Origin: Myxococcota bacterium
GTDB taxonomy: Bacteria > Myxococcota_A > UBA796 > UBA9615 > JAKLKC01
Direction: 5' to 3'
DNA: 64,000 nt
Assembly (NCBI GenBank): GCA_023150875.1
Contig: JAKLKC010000003.1
Span: 157,192 to 221,191, forward strand
Position 1 is the stretch's first letter, and each line of letters begins with the position of its first letter. Made by a program: the position numbers and the translations under genes. Below the pieces are notes generated by a model, which worked only from the letters and a program-made list of their open reading frames with translations, had not been told where the DNA came from and searched no databases. Shown here piece after piece: positions 45,606 to 54,990 of the stretch.

Positions 45606-48266
45606 ATGGCCGATATCACCTGGCTGGAGGCCGCCGTCACGACGCTGGAGGAGGCGCCGGAGCGGGGCCTGGTCCACTACGCCGACCTGGCCGCCGCGCT
45701 GGTGGAGAGGGACCCCGAGCGGTTTGGCCCTACGCTCCGCAGGCGGACCCCCCACTTCACGCTCTGGAACACGCTGAAGTTCGCGGAAGCGTTCGAGACC
45801 GTGGGGGATGGCTGGTTCCGCTATCGCCCCTGGGGAGACGTCGGGGAGCGGAGGCTGAGCCTGTCCAAGGACGGAGGAGCCGCCCTCCGCGCAACATGCA
45901 AGGCCCTGGGGCCGGGAGGAGCGGCGACCACCGTGCTGGACGGCATCCTCGACGATCCCGTGCGGCGCGAGGCCGAGGTCACCCTGCGGGCGGAGGCCGT
46001 CGGCAGGGCTCGGGCACTGTTGACGGCGGGGCCCGTGGACGCGGTCGCTCTGGCGACGCTCCTGGACGCCTGGAGCGTGTGCGGCGGGAAGGCCCCGGGC
46101 TCGGTGGCCCGGAACCGGTTCGCGCCGGCCTTTCTGGGCATGTACGTCCACCGCTACGGGGAGCAGATCGACGCCGTCGGGCGCTGGATCCGGACGCTGG
46201 TGGACGCCGTCCGGGACGGAGACGTGGTCCGAACCCTGGACGATCTGTGGGCCCGAGGGGACCTGGCATTCGCGGGGACGATCTTCCCCACGATGGTGCT
46301 CCACACCTTGGAGCCGGAGCGGTGGTTCCCGTGGACGGACACCCTCGCCCGAGGCCTCGGAGCCGCCGGGATCGGCTCCGGGCGAGCCGACGGCAGCGGC
46401 GCCGGCTACCTGGAGTACTGCGAGGGGGTGCGGACCTACCTGGCCCAGGAGGGGCTGAGCGCACACCTCGCCGACGCCGCCCTGAGCCGCGAGGCGGCGC
46501 GGGGGGCGGCGGAGGGATCGCGAGGGACGCGGGGAGCAGCGGACGCCTCGGGCGGCTTCGGCGAGGAGGGGTTGGACCTGCTGCGGGACCTGGAGACGGC
46601 GCAGGGGGCGGGCGCCGAGTGGTTCGCGTCCCGGCGCGACGTATACGGCCGCCAGGTCCGCGCACCCTTGGCGGACCTCGTCACGTACCTCGGGCGGGAG
46701 GTGTTCGGGCCGGCGGTCAACGGTCCCAGACTCCTGGGCCCAGACGACCGCGTGGTGGTCGATCCCTCGAAGGTGATGGCCCGCATCAACGCCCAGAGCC
46801 CCCGCGGCAACGGGTCCATGTACTACCCCTACCTGTGGGCGGCGTTCTTCCCCGCATCGCAGGAGCGCCGCCAGTCGGCGGTCCAGCTCTTCCTGATGGT
46901 CCACGGCGGGGGGATCGAGGTCGGCCTGGCCCTGGACGCCGGACCCCAGGCGGCCCGCGACCGGTTCCACCGGAACCTCCGCAGGGAGCGGGCCCGCCTG
47001 GATCGCTGGCTCCACGGCGGCTCCCCGCCGCTGGTCCTGCGGCGGCACACCCTGGACGCCGGCCCCGCCCCCGAGGCCGCCCCGGTCCGGGACGGGGCCG
47101 ACCTCGATCACCTGTCCGGCCCGGGGTACCATGGGGCGGTGGTGGCGCGGCTCGGGCGGGAGGAGGTCCTTGCCTCCGGCGTGAACGACCGGGTCGAGGC
47201 GGCCGTCCGCAAGCTGCTCCCATTGTTCGCCCTGGCGTTGTTGGAGGAGCCCGCGGCGGCGCTCGGATCGCTGGGGGTCGCGGCGGAGCCCGGGAAGGAC
47301 GAAGAGGACGCCGGCCGGGACGACGACGGGACGGGCGCGTCGGGTCGGGGCCCCGCGACGGGCTACGACCTCGATCAGCTCCAGGCGGACACCCACCTGG
47401 AGAAGGCCTGGCTCCGCGAGGTCGCCCACGCCGCCGCCTTCGAGAAGGGTCTGCGGGGGGCCGTGGGCCAGGTCGTGCTCTACGGTCCGCCCGGCACCGG
47501 CAAGACCTGGCTCGCCGAGAGGATCGCCCTCCACCTTGCCGACGGGGATCCGGCCCGGGTCCAGGTCGTGCAGCTCCACCCCGCCTTCGCCTACGAGCAC
47601 TTCGTCGAGGGGTACCGGCCCGCCGTGTCCGGGGACAACCTGGTGTTCCGGCTCGAGGCCGGGATCGTCCCCCGGCTGGTGGATCGGATCCGGAGCACCG
47701 GGAAGAGGCACGTGCTGGTGCTGGACGAGATGAACCGCGGGGATCTCCCCCAGGTCATGGGCGAGATGATGTACCTGCTCAGCCGGCGCGGGAAGGATGC
47801 CGAGGTCGGCCTGGCCCGCTCGGGGAACAAGCTCTCGCTCCCCGACAAGCTGGTCATCATCGGCACGATGAACACCGCGGACCGCTCCATTGCCCACGTG
47901 GACTTCGCGCTCCGGCGCCGGTTCCGGTTCTTCGAGGTCCGCCCCTCCCCGAAGGTCGTGGAGTCCGTGGTGGGGGCGCGGTTCGACTTCACGTGGGCGG
48001 CGACCCTCGCCCAGGTCCTGGAGTGGGTGAACGCCCAGCTCCGCAAGACCGGCCGGGGCTTCGAGATCGGCCACTCCTACCTCCTGGACGTTCCCGATAG
48101 GGCCGCCCTGGAGGAGGTTTGGAAGCGGGAGATCTTCCCCTCCATCGAGGACTGGCTGGACTACGATCCGGCGGCCATCGCCCGCTACTCCTGGGAGGCG
48201 GCCGCCCGGGAACTGGACGCCACCTGCCGGGACGTGGCCGGCGAGATCGAGGCGGAAGGCCCGTGA
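45606..48266 (+). CDS. mcrB: McrB-like AAA+ restriction ATPase/GTPase with N-terminal sensor region
   Basis: 886 residues. The C-terminal third is an McrB-type AAA+ motor: Walker A GPPGTGKT (627-634), Walker B LVLDEMNRGD (Asp707, Glu708), and the family marker IGTMNTADRSIAHVDFALRRRF. The long N-terminal part starts with a winged-helix-like segment (GLVHYADLAAALVERDP ... WFRYRPW) that resembles HARE-HTH, followed by a domain containing MYYPYLWAAFFP that probably recognises modified DNA. McrB moves along DNA with GTP and recruits McrC to cut. GAGGGAG lies 5 bp upstream. The McrC gene overlaps it by 4 bp. Confidence 0.93.
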   Translation: MADITWLEAAVTTLEEAPERGLVHYADLAAALVERDPERFGPTLRRRTPHFTLWNTLKFAEAFETVGDGWFRYRPWGDVGERRLSLSKDGGAALRATCKALGPGGAATTVLDGILDDPVRREAEVTLRAEAVGRARALLTAGPVDAVALATLLDAWSVCGGKAPGSVARNRFAPAFLGMYVHRYGEQIDAVGRWIRTLVDAVRDGDVVRTLDDLWARGDLAFAGTIFPTMVLHTLEPERWFPWTDTLARGLGAAGIGSGRADGSGAGYLEYCEGVRTYLAQEGLSAHLADAALSREAARGAAEGSRGTRGAADASGGFGEEGLDLLRDLETAQGAGAEWFASRRDVYGRQVRAPLADLVTYLGREVFGPAVNGPRLLGPDDRVVVDPSKVMARINAQSPRGNGSMYYPYLWAAFFPASQERRQSAVQLFLMVHGGGIEVGLALDAGPQAARDRFHRNLRRERARLDRWLHGGSPPLVLRRHTLDAGPAPEAAPVRDGADLDHLSGPGYHGAVVARLGREEVLASGVNDRVEAAVRKLLPLFALALLEEPAAALGSLGVAAEPGKDEEDAGRDDDGTGASGRGPATGYDLDQLQADTHLEKAWLREVAHAAAFEKGLRGAVGQVVLYGPPGTGKTWLAERIALHLADGDPARVQVVQLHPAFAYEHFVEGYRPAVSGDNLVFRLEAGIVPRLVDRIRSTGKRHVLVLDEMNRGDLPQVMGEMMYLLSRRGKDAEVGLARSGNKLSLPDKLVIIGTMNTADRSIAHVDFALRRRFRFFEVRPSPKVVESVVGARFDFTWAATLAQVLEWVNAQLRKTGRGFEIGHSYLLDVPDRAALEEVWKREIFPSIEDWLDYDPAAIARYSWEAAARELDATCRDVAGEIEAEGP

Positions 48267-49444
48267 TCGAGTGGCGGCTGCCCGCCCACGACAAGGGCCA
48301 GTTCGAGGCCCCCCCCGAGGTGCTGGCGGCGGCCCACGCCATGCCGGACCTGTTCAATGTGGTGGGGGCGTTGCGCGGGGTGGTGCACGTCGCCACCCGC
48401 GGCGTCGTGGGGGTGCGCGTCGAGGGCCCCCTCCGGGTCGTCGTCGACGCCCGCCACATGTCTCGCGCGGTCACCCTGGGGCTGGTGCTGCGGGATCCGG
48501 ACGCGGCCCTGGCCGCCATCCCCGCCGAGGCGGCGGAGGACCCCGACCTGCTTCGGGTGCTGGCGATGGCGTTCTGCGCGGCTACGGGGCGCCTCCTCCA
48601 GCGGGGCCCGCGGCGGGACTACGTCCCCAGGAGCCGGCCCATGGACGGGATCCGTGGGGAGGTGGACCTGGACCGGTGGCATGGCCCCCGCAGCCCCGAC
48701 GGGGGAGCCCGCCCCTGGTGTCGCTTCCGGGAGCGGGACGCCGACATCCCCGAGCACCGCATCCTGAAGGCCGCCCTCAAGTCGCTGGCCCGGTTGGAGA
48801 TCCTGGAGGGCCCCCTCCGGCGGCGGGCGGCCTCCCTCACCGAGGCGCTGGCGGGGGTCGAGGCGGTGGCCCCTCCCCCGGCGGCCCGGGAGCGCCTCCG
48901 CACCACCGGCCTGTTCTCCCCCTACGCCGAACCCGTCGCCCTGGCGCGCGTCCTGCTGGAGGGGTTGGACGGCGGCGGGGGCGGCCCCTCGGCGGGGCGA
49001 GGCTTCCTGCTGGACCTGGACCGCCTCTTCGAGCGCTGGCTCGCCCGGGAGCTGGACACGCTGGCGCCCCCCGGCTGGCGGGTCACCGCCCAGGAGGCCG
49101 TGTCCATCTCCGAGCCCCGCCTGGACCGGTACCTGGACGTGGCGGTGTGGGACGAGGGCCGTCGGCTCCACGCCATCCTGGACGCCAAGAACAAGACGTT
49201 CAAGGACGCTGCCCCCCCTCCCCAGGACGTGCACCAGCTCATCGCCTACATGTCGGCCCTCCGCTGCCCCCGGGGCGCCCTGGTCGGCCTGCACTCCCTG
49301 GACCGCGTCGCCACCCGCACCTACACCCTCGCCGGCGGTGCGGGCCGTCTCTCCGTGTGCCGCCTGCCCGCCCGCGGCTCCATGGCACACCTCGCGGCCG
49401 GCCTCCGGGAGTGGTGGCCGGCGTTCCTGGGGGCGGTGGGGTAG
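48263..49444 (+). CDS. mcrC: McrC-like restriction nuclease subunit
   Basis: 393 residues. An N-terminal McrC domain is followed by a PD-(D/E)xK nuclease core: RYLDVAVWDEG supplies Asp292, and AILDAKNKTF supplies Asp307 and Lys309 (D-x-K). The GTG start overlaps the mcrB stop as GTGA (48263-48266), so the two are coupled. With McrB it forms a type IV, modification-dependent restriction complex that cuts methylated or otherwise modified foreign DNA. Confidence 0.92.
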   Translation: MIEWRLPAHDKGQFEAPPEVLAAAHAMPDLFNVVGALRGVVHVATRGVVGVRVEGPLRVVVDARHMSRAVTLGLVLRDPDAALAAIPAEAAEDPDLLRVLAMAFCAATGRLLQRGPRRDYVPRSRPMDGIRGEVDLDRWHGPRSPDGGARPWCRFRERDADIPEHRILKAALKSLARLEILEGPLRRRAASLTEALAGVEAVAPPPAARERLRTTGLFSPYAEPVALARVLLEGLDGGGGGPSAGRGFLLDLDRLFERWLARELDTLAPPGWRVTAQEAVSISEPRLDRYLDVAVWDEGRRLHAILDAKNKTFKDAAPPPQDVHQLIAYMSALRCPRGALVGLHSLDRVATRTYTLAGGAGRLSVCRLPARGSMAHLAAGLREWWPAFLGAVG

Positions 49445-49461
49445 GTTCCCGTCCTGACATC

Positions 49462-49487
49462 GGCGCGAACTTGACGTCCACTTTCAA
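49462..49487. repeat. Left copy of a 26-bp direct repeat
   Basis: Core GCGCGAACTTGACGTCCACT. It matches the sequence at 50875-50900 in 24 of 26 positions. The copies lie immediately upstream and downstream of the flavin oxidoreductase gene, bounding it like a cassette. Confidence 0.6.
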
Positions 49488-49507
49488 TAAGCGATGATCC
49501 CCCGGGC

Positions 49508-50863
49508 GTGGCCCGCGGGGGGTGGCCCGGGGGCGGCGCGCCGGAGGAGAGGGTGCGGGATCGGGAGCCCATCCGGGTGGTGGGGGGTGGGATCTCGGGG
49601 CTCTGGGCGGCGGTGCTGCTGGCCCGGAGGGGGCGGGCGGTGGAGCTGGTGGAGGCTTCCGACCGGCTCGGGGGGCTCGCGGGGCGCGAGGAGTTCCGGG
49701 GACTGCCCGTGGACCTGGGCAGCCATCGGCTCCACCCCGGGGCCCTGGAGGAGCCCCTGTTCCGGGAGCTGCACCGGGAGCGGCCCTTCCTGACCCGGCC
49801 CCGGAGGGGGGTGCTGGTACTCAGGGGGAGGCACGTCCCCTACCCTCCCCACCCCCTGCCCCTGGCCCGGGCCCTGGGGGTGCGGGCCTGCGCCTCCTTC
49901 GCCGCCGGCTGGCTCGCCTCGCGCTCCACCGGCCCCGCCTCCTGGCAGCAACGGGGGGACGGAGATCCGGAACGGGACGCCGGCTTCGAGTCGTTCGTCC
50001 GCGCCCGGGTGGGGGATCGGGTCTTCGACACCTTCTATCGCCCCTACGCCGAGAAGGTCTGGGGCCTCCCCGCGGGGGAGCTGTCCCAGACCGTCGCCAA
50101 GAAGAGGGTCTCCACCACCGATCCCCTGGCCCTCCTGGGGCGGCGCCAGGCGTTCGCATACCCCCCGGACGGGATCTCCTGGATCGCCGACCGCCTCGCC
50201 CGGGAGCTGGAGGAGCGCCGCGTCCCCGTCCGCCTCGGCGAGCCCTGGACCCCCGCCCGGGGCGCTCCCGGCGACGTCCTGTTCGGGGGGAGGGTGCGGG
50301 ACCTGGTGCCCACCGCCCTCGCCCACCGGGGGATCTACCTGGTCTTCCTCGCCCTCCCCATCCCCCGCCTCTCCCCCGCCGAGACCTGGTACTGCCCCGG
50401 CGACGACCTGTGGTTCGGGCGGGTTTCCGAGATCGGCAACTACTCGCCCGGGCTGCGGAATCCCGGCGAGACCGTCCTGTGCGTCGAGGTCCCCGAGGGC
50501 AGGTGGGGGCAGGCCCAGGACTTCACCACCCCCCCCCGCCTCGCCGCCCTGCGGGACCAGCTCGCCGGGGCGGGGATCCTCCCCCGGCACGTCGAGCCCC
50601 TGGAGGCGCGCCAGCGGTTCGTGCCCGACGTCTACCCCCTCCATCGCCGGGGCTGGCTCGCCGAGTGGCGCGCGACCATGGCCCGGGTGGAGGCCCTGGA
50701 GCGCGTCCTCCCCTTCGGGCGCCAGGGGCTGTTCCTCCACTGCAACCTCGACCACTGCGCCCGGATCGCCGGGGACGCCGTCGAGCACGCCGCCCGGGGA
50801 GGAGGTGTCGGCCCCTGGCTCCGGCAGGCCGAGAGCTACCTGGGGCTCCAGGTCCGGGACTGA
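49508..50863 (+). CDS. FAD/NAD(P)-binding amine-oxidase-like oxidoreductase
   Basis: 451 residues. The dinucleotide motif VVGGGISGLWAAVLLARRGRAVELVEASDRLGG binds FAD, and DLGSHRLHP with FYRPYAEKVWGLPAGELS resembles UDP-galactopyranose mutase / protoporphyrinogen-oxidase relatives often found in polysaccharide clusters. No membrane segment. GTG 49508 and a GTG 15 codons later are both possible starts; the motif begins at residue about 23 with the first. It is enclosed by the two copies of a 26-bp repeat, so it may have moved as a unit. Confidence 0.8.
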   Translation: MARGGWPGGGAPEERVRDREPIRVVGGGISGLWAAVLLARRGRAVELVEASDRLGGLAGREEFRGLPVDLGSHRLHPGALEEPLFRELHRERPFLTRPRRGVLVLRGRHVPYPPHPLPLARALGVRACASFAAGWLASRSTGPASWQQRGDGDPERDAGFESFVRARVGDRVFDTFYRPYAEKVWGLPAGELSQTVAKKRVSTTDPLALLGRRQAFAYPPDGISWIADRLARELEERRVPVRLGEPWTPARGAPGDVLFGGRVRDLVPTALAHRGIYLVFLALPIPRLSPAETWYCPGDDLWFGRVSEIGNYSPGLRNPGETVLCVEVPEGRWGQAQDFTTPPRLAALRDQLAGAGILPRHVEPLEARQRFVPDVYPLHRRGWLAEWRATMARVEALERVLPFGRQGLFLHCNLDHCARIAGDAVEHAARGGGVGPWLRQAESYLGLQVRD

Positions 50864-50874
50864 CGGAACGGCCG

Positions 50875-50900
50875 GGCGCGAACTTGACATTCACTTTCAA
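50875..50900. repeat. Right copy of a 26-bp direct repeat
   Basis: Core GCGCGAACTTGACATTCACT, 24 of 26 identical to 49462-49487 and in the same orientation. Next to it CACTT and AAGTG (50892-50903) can form a short hairpin. Confidence 0.6.
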
Positions 50901-50965
50901 GTGAGGCATTCAGGACCCCCTCGGCGCCGCCGTCCCGCCCTGGCCGGGAGGGGTGAGCCCCCGGA

Positions 50966-51235
50966 GTGAAGAGCCCCATGCCCCCGTCCCCCTTCCTCGG
51001 ACCCGTCCTCGCCGTGGGCCTGCTCTCCGTGCTGGCGGCCCCAGGCTGCGCCGAGCCCCAGCGCCTGTGCTATCCGGGCGACTACCGCGCCTGCGAGTGC
51101 TTCGACGGCGCCCCGGGGCTCCAGCGCTGCCTGGACGACGGCGAGAGCTACACCGACTGCGATTGCAGCGGCGGGATCCCCTCCCCGGGGGACGACGACG
51201 ACGGCGGCGACGACGACGGCGGCTACACCTACTGA
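50966..51235 (+). CDS. Small Cys-rich lipoprotein
   Basis: 89 residues. Signal sequence with APGC lipobox (Cys28), then a compact domain with seven Cys in about 35 residues (CYPGDYRACECFDGAPG, CLDDG, DCDC) and an Asp/Gly-rich C terminus. The Cys spacing suggests three disulfides. Function unknown. The GTG at 50966 follows GGGAGGGG; an ATG at 50978 is also possible. Confidence 0.7.
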   Translation: MKSPMPPSPFLGPVLAVGLLSVLAAPGCAEPQRLCYPGDYRACECFDGAPGLQRCLDDGESYTDCDCSGGIPSPGDDDDGGDDDGGYTY

Positions 51236-51252
51236 GGGGCGGCCCCATCCCC

Positions 51253-52776
51253 ATGGACGCGCGTCCCCCCCTCACCCGCCCCGCCCCCGAGGCCGCGTTC
51301 TGGGCTCTGGTCACCGGCGCGCGGCACGCCGGCCGGGTGGCGGGAACCGAGCAGGACCCCGACGGCGCCCGCTTCGCCCTGGGCGTCCTGGACTTCGATC
51401 TGTCCGCGGGGGCCCCTCACCCTCCGGGCTACCCGGTCTACGTCGCCGCGGCCAAGGCGGTGCGGGCCCTGGGCCTGGCCGAAGATCCCGCGGTGGCCCT
51501 GGGCCTGGTCTCGGCCCTCGCCTCGGCGGGGCTGGCCCTCGCCGTGTTCGCCGTCGCCGACCGTCTGGCGGGACGGTGGGCGGCGCGGGGGGCGGCGGCC
51601 CTGCTCCTGGCCTCCCCCCTCGTCGGCCTCTTCGCCACCCGGGCCATGAGCGACCTGCCCGGCGCGGCCCTGGCCTGGGGGATCCTCGCCCTCGCCCTGG
51701 CCGCCGACGCCCACCGGGGCCAGCCCGGGGCCGGGATCCCCGCGTCCGCGGCGGCGATCGCCTTCGGCCTGCTGGCGGGAGTCCGGCCCTCCGCCCTCCC
51801 CTTCGCCCTCCCCGCCCTGGCGGTTGCGCTCCGGGCCTCGCCGCGACCGTCGGTACCCCTGCGAGCCCTGGCCGCCGCGTCCCTCGCCTGGCTCCTGCCC
51901 TTCCTGGCGGTGACGGGCCCGGCGGACGCCGCGTCCCTCTCGGCCCGCCACGTCGCCGGCCACTTCGGGCGGTGGGGGGGCAGCGGCCTGACTGTCCCCG
52001 ATCCCCTTGCCCGGGCCAGCGGGATCCTGGAGGGGCTCTGGGCCCACGGCCTCGGGGGCGCGTGGCCGGGGCAGCCCGCCGCGGCGCTGCTCCCGTCCCT
52101 GGCCCTGGTTGCCCTGGGGATCGCCGGGGCTCGGGCCGCCCTCCGAGGCCCCGGGGGACTCCCCCCGTCCCGCCCCGCCCTCCTCGTCGCCGCCTGCGCC
52201 CTGGCCTACCTCGCCTGGATCGCCCTGGCCCAGAACGTCACCCGACAGCCCCGCCACGTCCTGCCCCTGGTGCCCGTCGCCTGCGTCGCCCTGGCCGCCG
52301 CCGTACTCCCCTTGTGGCAAGCGACCCGCGGCCGGCCGGTGGCTCGCCTGGCCCTGCCCGCCCTGCTCCTCGCGGGGTGGACCGTGGCCTTCCTGGGGAC
52401 GGCCCGCCTCGCCCGGGAGCAGCGCCTGTACGCCCCCCCGGTGGCCCGCCTGGCCCGGGAGGTGGCCGCCCTGCCCGACGCCCCCACCCTCGCCGTCGCC
52501 ACCCGGGACCACGCGGCGTGGCTGCGCCTCCGGGCGCCAGGGGTGGCGGTGCGCCCCGTGACGGACCTCGCCGGGGCCCGGGCCCTCGCCCGCACCCACA
52601 CGGGCCGGGTGGTCGTGACCGGCGAGGTCCCGGGGGCCCGGGACCTGCCCCCCGGGGCGCTGCTGCTGGCGCTGGGCTCGGACCGCGACGTGGTGTTCGC
52701 CGCCGCCACCGCCCGCCTCTACCAACTCCCCGCCGATCCGCCGTCCGTCCTCGCAGGCGGCCCCGGAGCCCCATGA
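51253..52776 (+). CDS. Polytopic glycosyltransferase-like protein (GT39/DUF2723-like)
   Basis: 507 residues with about ten hydrophobic helices. FDLSAGAPHPPGYPVYVAAAKAVR near residue 50 is the loop of GT39/DUF2723-type GT-C proteins, where acidic residues after the first helix act in sugar transfer from polyprenyl donors. A soluble C-terminal domain of about 110 residues follows. It begins 17 bp after the small lipoprotein gene. Its stop overlaps the start of the TonB-dependent receptor gene by 4 bp (ATGA), an uncommon pairing. Confidence 0.78.
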   Translation: MDARPPLTRPAPEAAFWALVTGARHAGRVAGTEQDPDGARFALGVLDFDLSAGAPHPPGYPVYVAAAKAVRALGLAEDPAVALGLVSALASAGLALAVFAVADRLAGRWAARGAAALLLASPLVGLFATRAMSDLPGAALAWGILALALAADAHRGQPGAGIPASAAAIAFGLLAGVRPSALPFALPALAVALRASPRPSVPLRALAAASLAWLLPFLAVTGPADAASLSARHVAGHFGRWGGSGLTVPDPLARASGILEGLWAHGLGGAWPGQPAAALLPSLALVALGIAGARAALRGPGGLPPSRPALLVAACALAYLAWIALAQNVTRQPRHVLPLVPVACVALAAAVLPLWQATRGRPVARLALPALLLAGWTVAFLGTARLAREQRLYAPPVARLAREVAALPDAPTLAVATRDHAAWLRLRAPGVAVRPVTDLAGARALARTHTGRVVVTGEVPGARDLPPGALLLALGSDRDVVFAAATARLYQLPADPPSVLAGGPGAP

Positions 52777-54971
52777 TCCGCCCGCGCCTCCCACTGCTCC
52801 TCGCCGCCGCCCTCCTGCTGCCGGCCGCCTCCCTCGCCGTCGAGGGGGAGGACGAGGGGGAGTCCACGCCCGACGAGGGGGGCTCGGAGGAGGGCACGGG
52901 GCCGGTGGACCTGGGGGAGATCTCCGAGGTCCGGGTGATCGGCGCCCGGCAGGACGCGCTGGCGGCGGTGCCGGGCTCGGCGGCCCTGGTCACCGAGGAG
53001 GAGCTGGAGGCCGCCCGCCCCGCCGATTCCGGCGAGGTGCTGAGGCGGGTCCCGGGCCTCCACGTCCGCAGCGAGGAGGGGGCGGGCCTGCGCCTGAACG
53101 TGGGCTTCCGGGGCCTGGACCCCACCCGCGGCCGGCGCCTGCTGGTGCTGGAGGACGGGATCCCCGTGGCCATCAACCCCTACGGGGAGCCCGATCTCTA
53201 CTACAGCACCCCCATCGAGAGGGTCGCGTCCATCGAGGTCGTGAAGGGCTCGGGCAGCGTCCTGTTCGGGCCCCAGACCATCGGCGGCGTGCTGAACCTG
53301 GCGACGGTGGCGCCGCCCTCCCGCACCCGGGTGCGCCTCCACGCCGAGTACGGCCAGCGGGACGCCCTGAAGCTCCTCGGGCTCTACGGCGGCGCCTCCC
53401 CCTCCCTGGACGCCCGCTGGGTCCTCCAGGTCTTCCACAAGCGGGGCGACGGGTTCCGGGAGATCGGCTACGAGGTCACCGACGTCTTTGGAAAGGTGGC
53501 GTTCACCACCTCGCCCCGGAGCATGGCGACGGCGAAGGTGGGGGTGTATCACGAGACGTCCCGGTCGACCTACGTGGGGCTCACCCGCTCGATGTACGAG
53601 GACGACCCCTACCGGGCCACGGTCGCCCCCGACGACGAGTTCCGGGTGACCCGCTACGACCTCTCGCTGGTGCAGGACTTCGACCTGGGCCGGGGGACCG
53701 AGCTCCAGCTCCTCGCCTACGGCTACCACACGGGCCGCCGTTGGCGGCGCCAGGTCTACGACCGTTCCCCCGTCGCCGGCGAGTGGTACGTGCGGATCGA
53801 GGGGGACAGCACGATCCCCGAGGGGGCCCTGTACTTCCGCGACTCCTCCCGCATCAACGACCGCACCTACCGGGTGTTCGGCGTCGAGCCCCGCTTCGCC
53901 AGCACCTTCGACACCGGCCCCCTGGGCCACCGGTTGGAGTACGGCGGGCGCTTCCTGGTGGAGACCGCCGACCGGGACCGCTACGAGACCGACTCCGTCA
54001 CCGCCGACGGCGGCGCCCACACCGAGGAGGAGCACCAGCGCACCCTGGCCTTCGCCGCACACCTCCAGGACCGGATCTCGGTGCGGGAGGTGTTCCACGT
54101 CGTGCCGGGCGTGCGGGTGGAGCACGTCCGCTCCCGCCGGGAGTTCCTGCGACGGACGGTGGACGGCGAGGTCCGTGACGTCGCCGGCCCCGTGGGGGAG
54201 AGCGACGTGACGGCGGTGGTCCCGGGGATCGGGCTGGTGGTCGGCCGCCCCGCCGCCCACGCCTTCGCCGGGGTCCACCTGGGCTTCGCGCCCCCCCGGG
54301 TGTCCACCGCCATCGACTCCGAGGGCGAGGACCGCCAGCTCGACGCCGAGCGCAGCGTGAACTACGAGGTGGGGACGAGGTTCCAACCCCTGCCGTGGGC
54401 CCGCTTGGAAGCGACGGGCTTCGTCATCGACTTCCAGAACGAGATCATCGCCGCCTCGGACGCCGGAGGTGCGACCAGCGAGCTGGTCAACGGCGGCCAG
54501 ACCTTCCACGCGGGCGTAGAGGCCGGAGCCGAGGTCCACCTGGGGGAGGCCCTGGGGATCCCCACCCGCATCGACCTCGGGGGACAGTACACCTTCAGCC
54601 ACGCCACGTTCCGGGGGGGAGAGCACGACGGGAACCTCCTGCCCTACGCCCCCCTCCACACCGCCTCGGCGCGCCTGGACGTGGAGGCCCCTTTCGGCCT
54701 GGGCGGCGGCGTGGCCTGGACCCACGTGGGCGCCCAGTTCGCCGACGCCGAGAACACCCTGGAGCCGGACGCCAGCGGCCGGATCGGCGCCCTCGCCCCC
54801 TACGACGTGCTGGACGCCAGCGTGCGCTACACGATCAAGCGGATCGGCCTCACCGCCGCCGTCACCGCCAAGGGCCTGCTGGACCAGGTCTACGTCGCCT
54901 CACGCCTCCCCGACGGGATCTTCCCCGCCGGCTACCGCCAGGTGAACGTGGCGCTGACCTGGGAGCGGTGA
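52773..54971 (+). CDS. TonB-dependent outer-membrane receptor (FecA-like)
   Basis: 732 residues. Signal peptide, an acidic linker, then a plug domain (GEVLRRVPGLHVRSEEGAG, FRGLDPTRGRRLLVLEDGIPV, IEVVKGSGSVLFGPQTIGGVLNL) and a 22-strand barrel ending in an aromatic-Arg motif (NVALTWER). The LDPTRGRRLLVLEDGIPVAINPYGEPDLYYSTP stretch is typical of ferric-dicitrate (FecA-like) receptors. It should take up an iron chelate using TonB energy. No exbBD/tonB lies in the window. It overlaps the end of a membrane glycosyltransferase-like gene, and I find no Fur box directly upstream. Confidence 0.93.
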   Translation: MIRPRLPLLLAAALLLPAASLAVEGEDEGESTPDEGGSEEGTGPVDLGEISEVRVIGARQDALAAVPGSAALVTEEELEAARPADSGEVLRRVPGLHVRSEEGAGLRLNVGFRGLDPTRGRRLLVLEDGIPVAINPYGEPDLYYSTPIERVASIEVVKGSGSVLFGPQTIGGVLNLATVAPPSRTRVRLHAEYGQRDALKLLGLYGGASPSLDARWVLQVFHKRGDGFREIGYEVTDVFGKVAFTTSPRSMATAKVGVYHETSRSTYVGLTRSMYEDDPYRATVAPDDEFRVTRYDLSLVQDFDLGRGTELQLLAYGYHTGRRWRRQVYDRSPVAGEWYVRIEGDSTIPEGALYFRDSSRINDRTYRVFGVEPRFASTFDTGPLGHRLEYGGRFLVETADRDRYETDSVTADGGAHTEEEHQRTLAFAAHLQDRISVREVFHVVPGVRVEHVRSRREFLRRTVDGEVRDVAGPVGESDVTAVVPGIGLVVGRPAAHAFAGVHLGFAPPRVSTAIDSEGEDRQLDAERSVNYEVGTRFQPLPWARLEATGFVIDFQNEIIAASDAGGATSELVNGGQTFHAGVEAGAEVHLGEALGIPTRIDLGGQYTFSHATFRGGEHDGNLLPYAPLHTASARLDVEAPFGLGGGVAWTHVGAQFADAENTLEPDASGRIGALAPYDVLDASVRYTIKRIGLTAAVTAKGLLDQVYVASRLPDGIFPAGYRQVNVALTWER

Positions 54972-54990
54972 GGGGATCGGGCCGGCCCGG

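Noticed and set aside
44322..48074. Minus-strand open frame of more than 1200 codons opposite the TPR and mcrB genes
   Set aside because: High GC leaves antisense frames open; the product is low-complexity and has no domain, while the plus strand encodes clear families.
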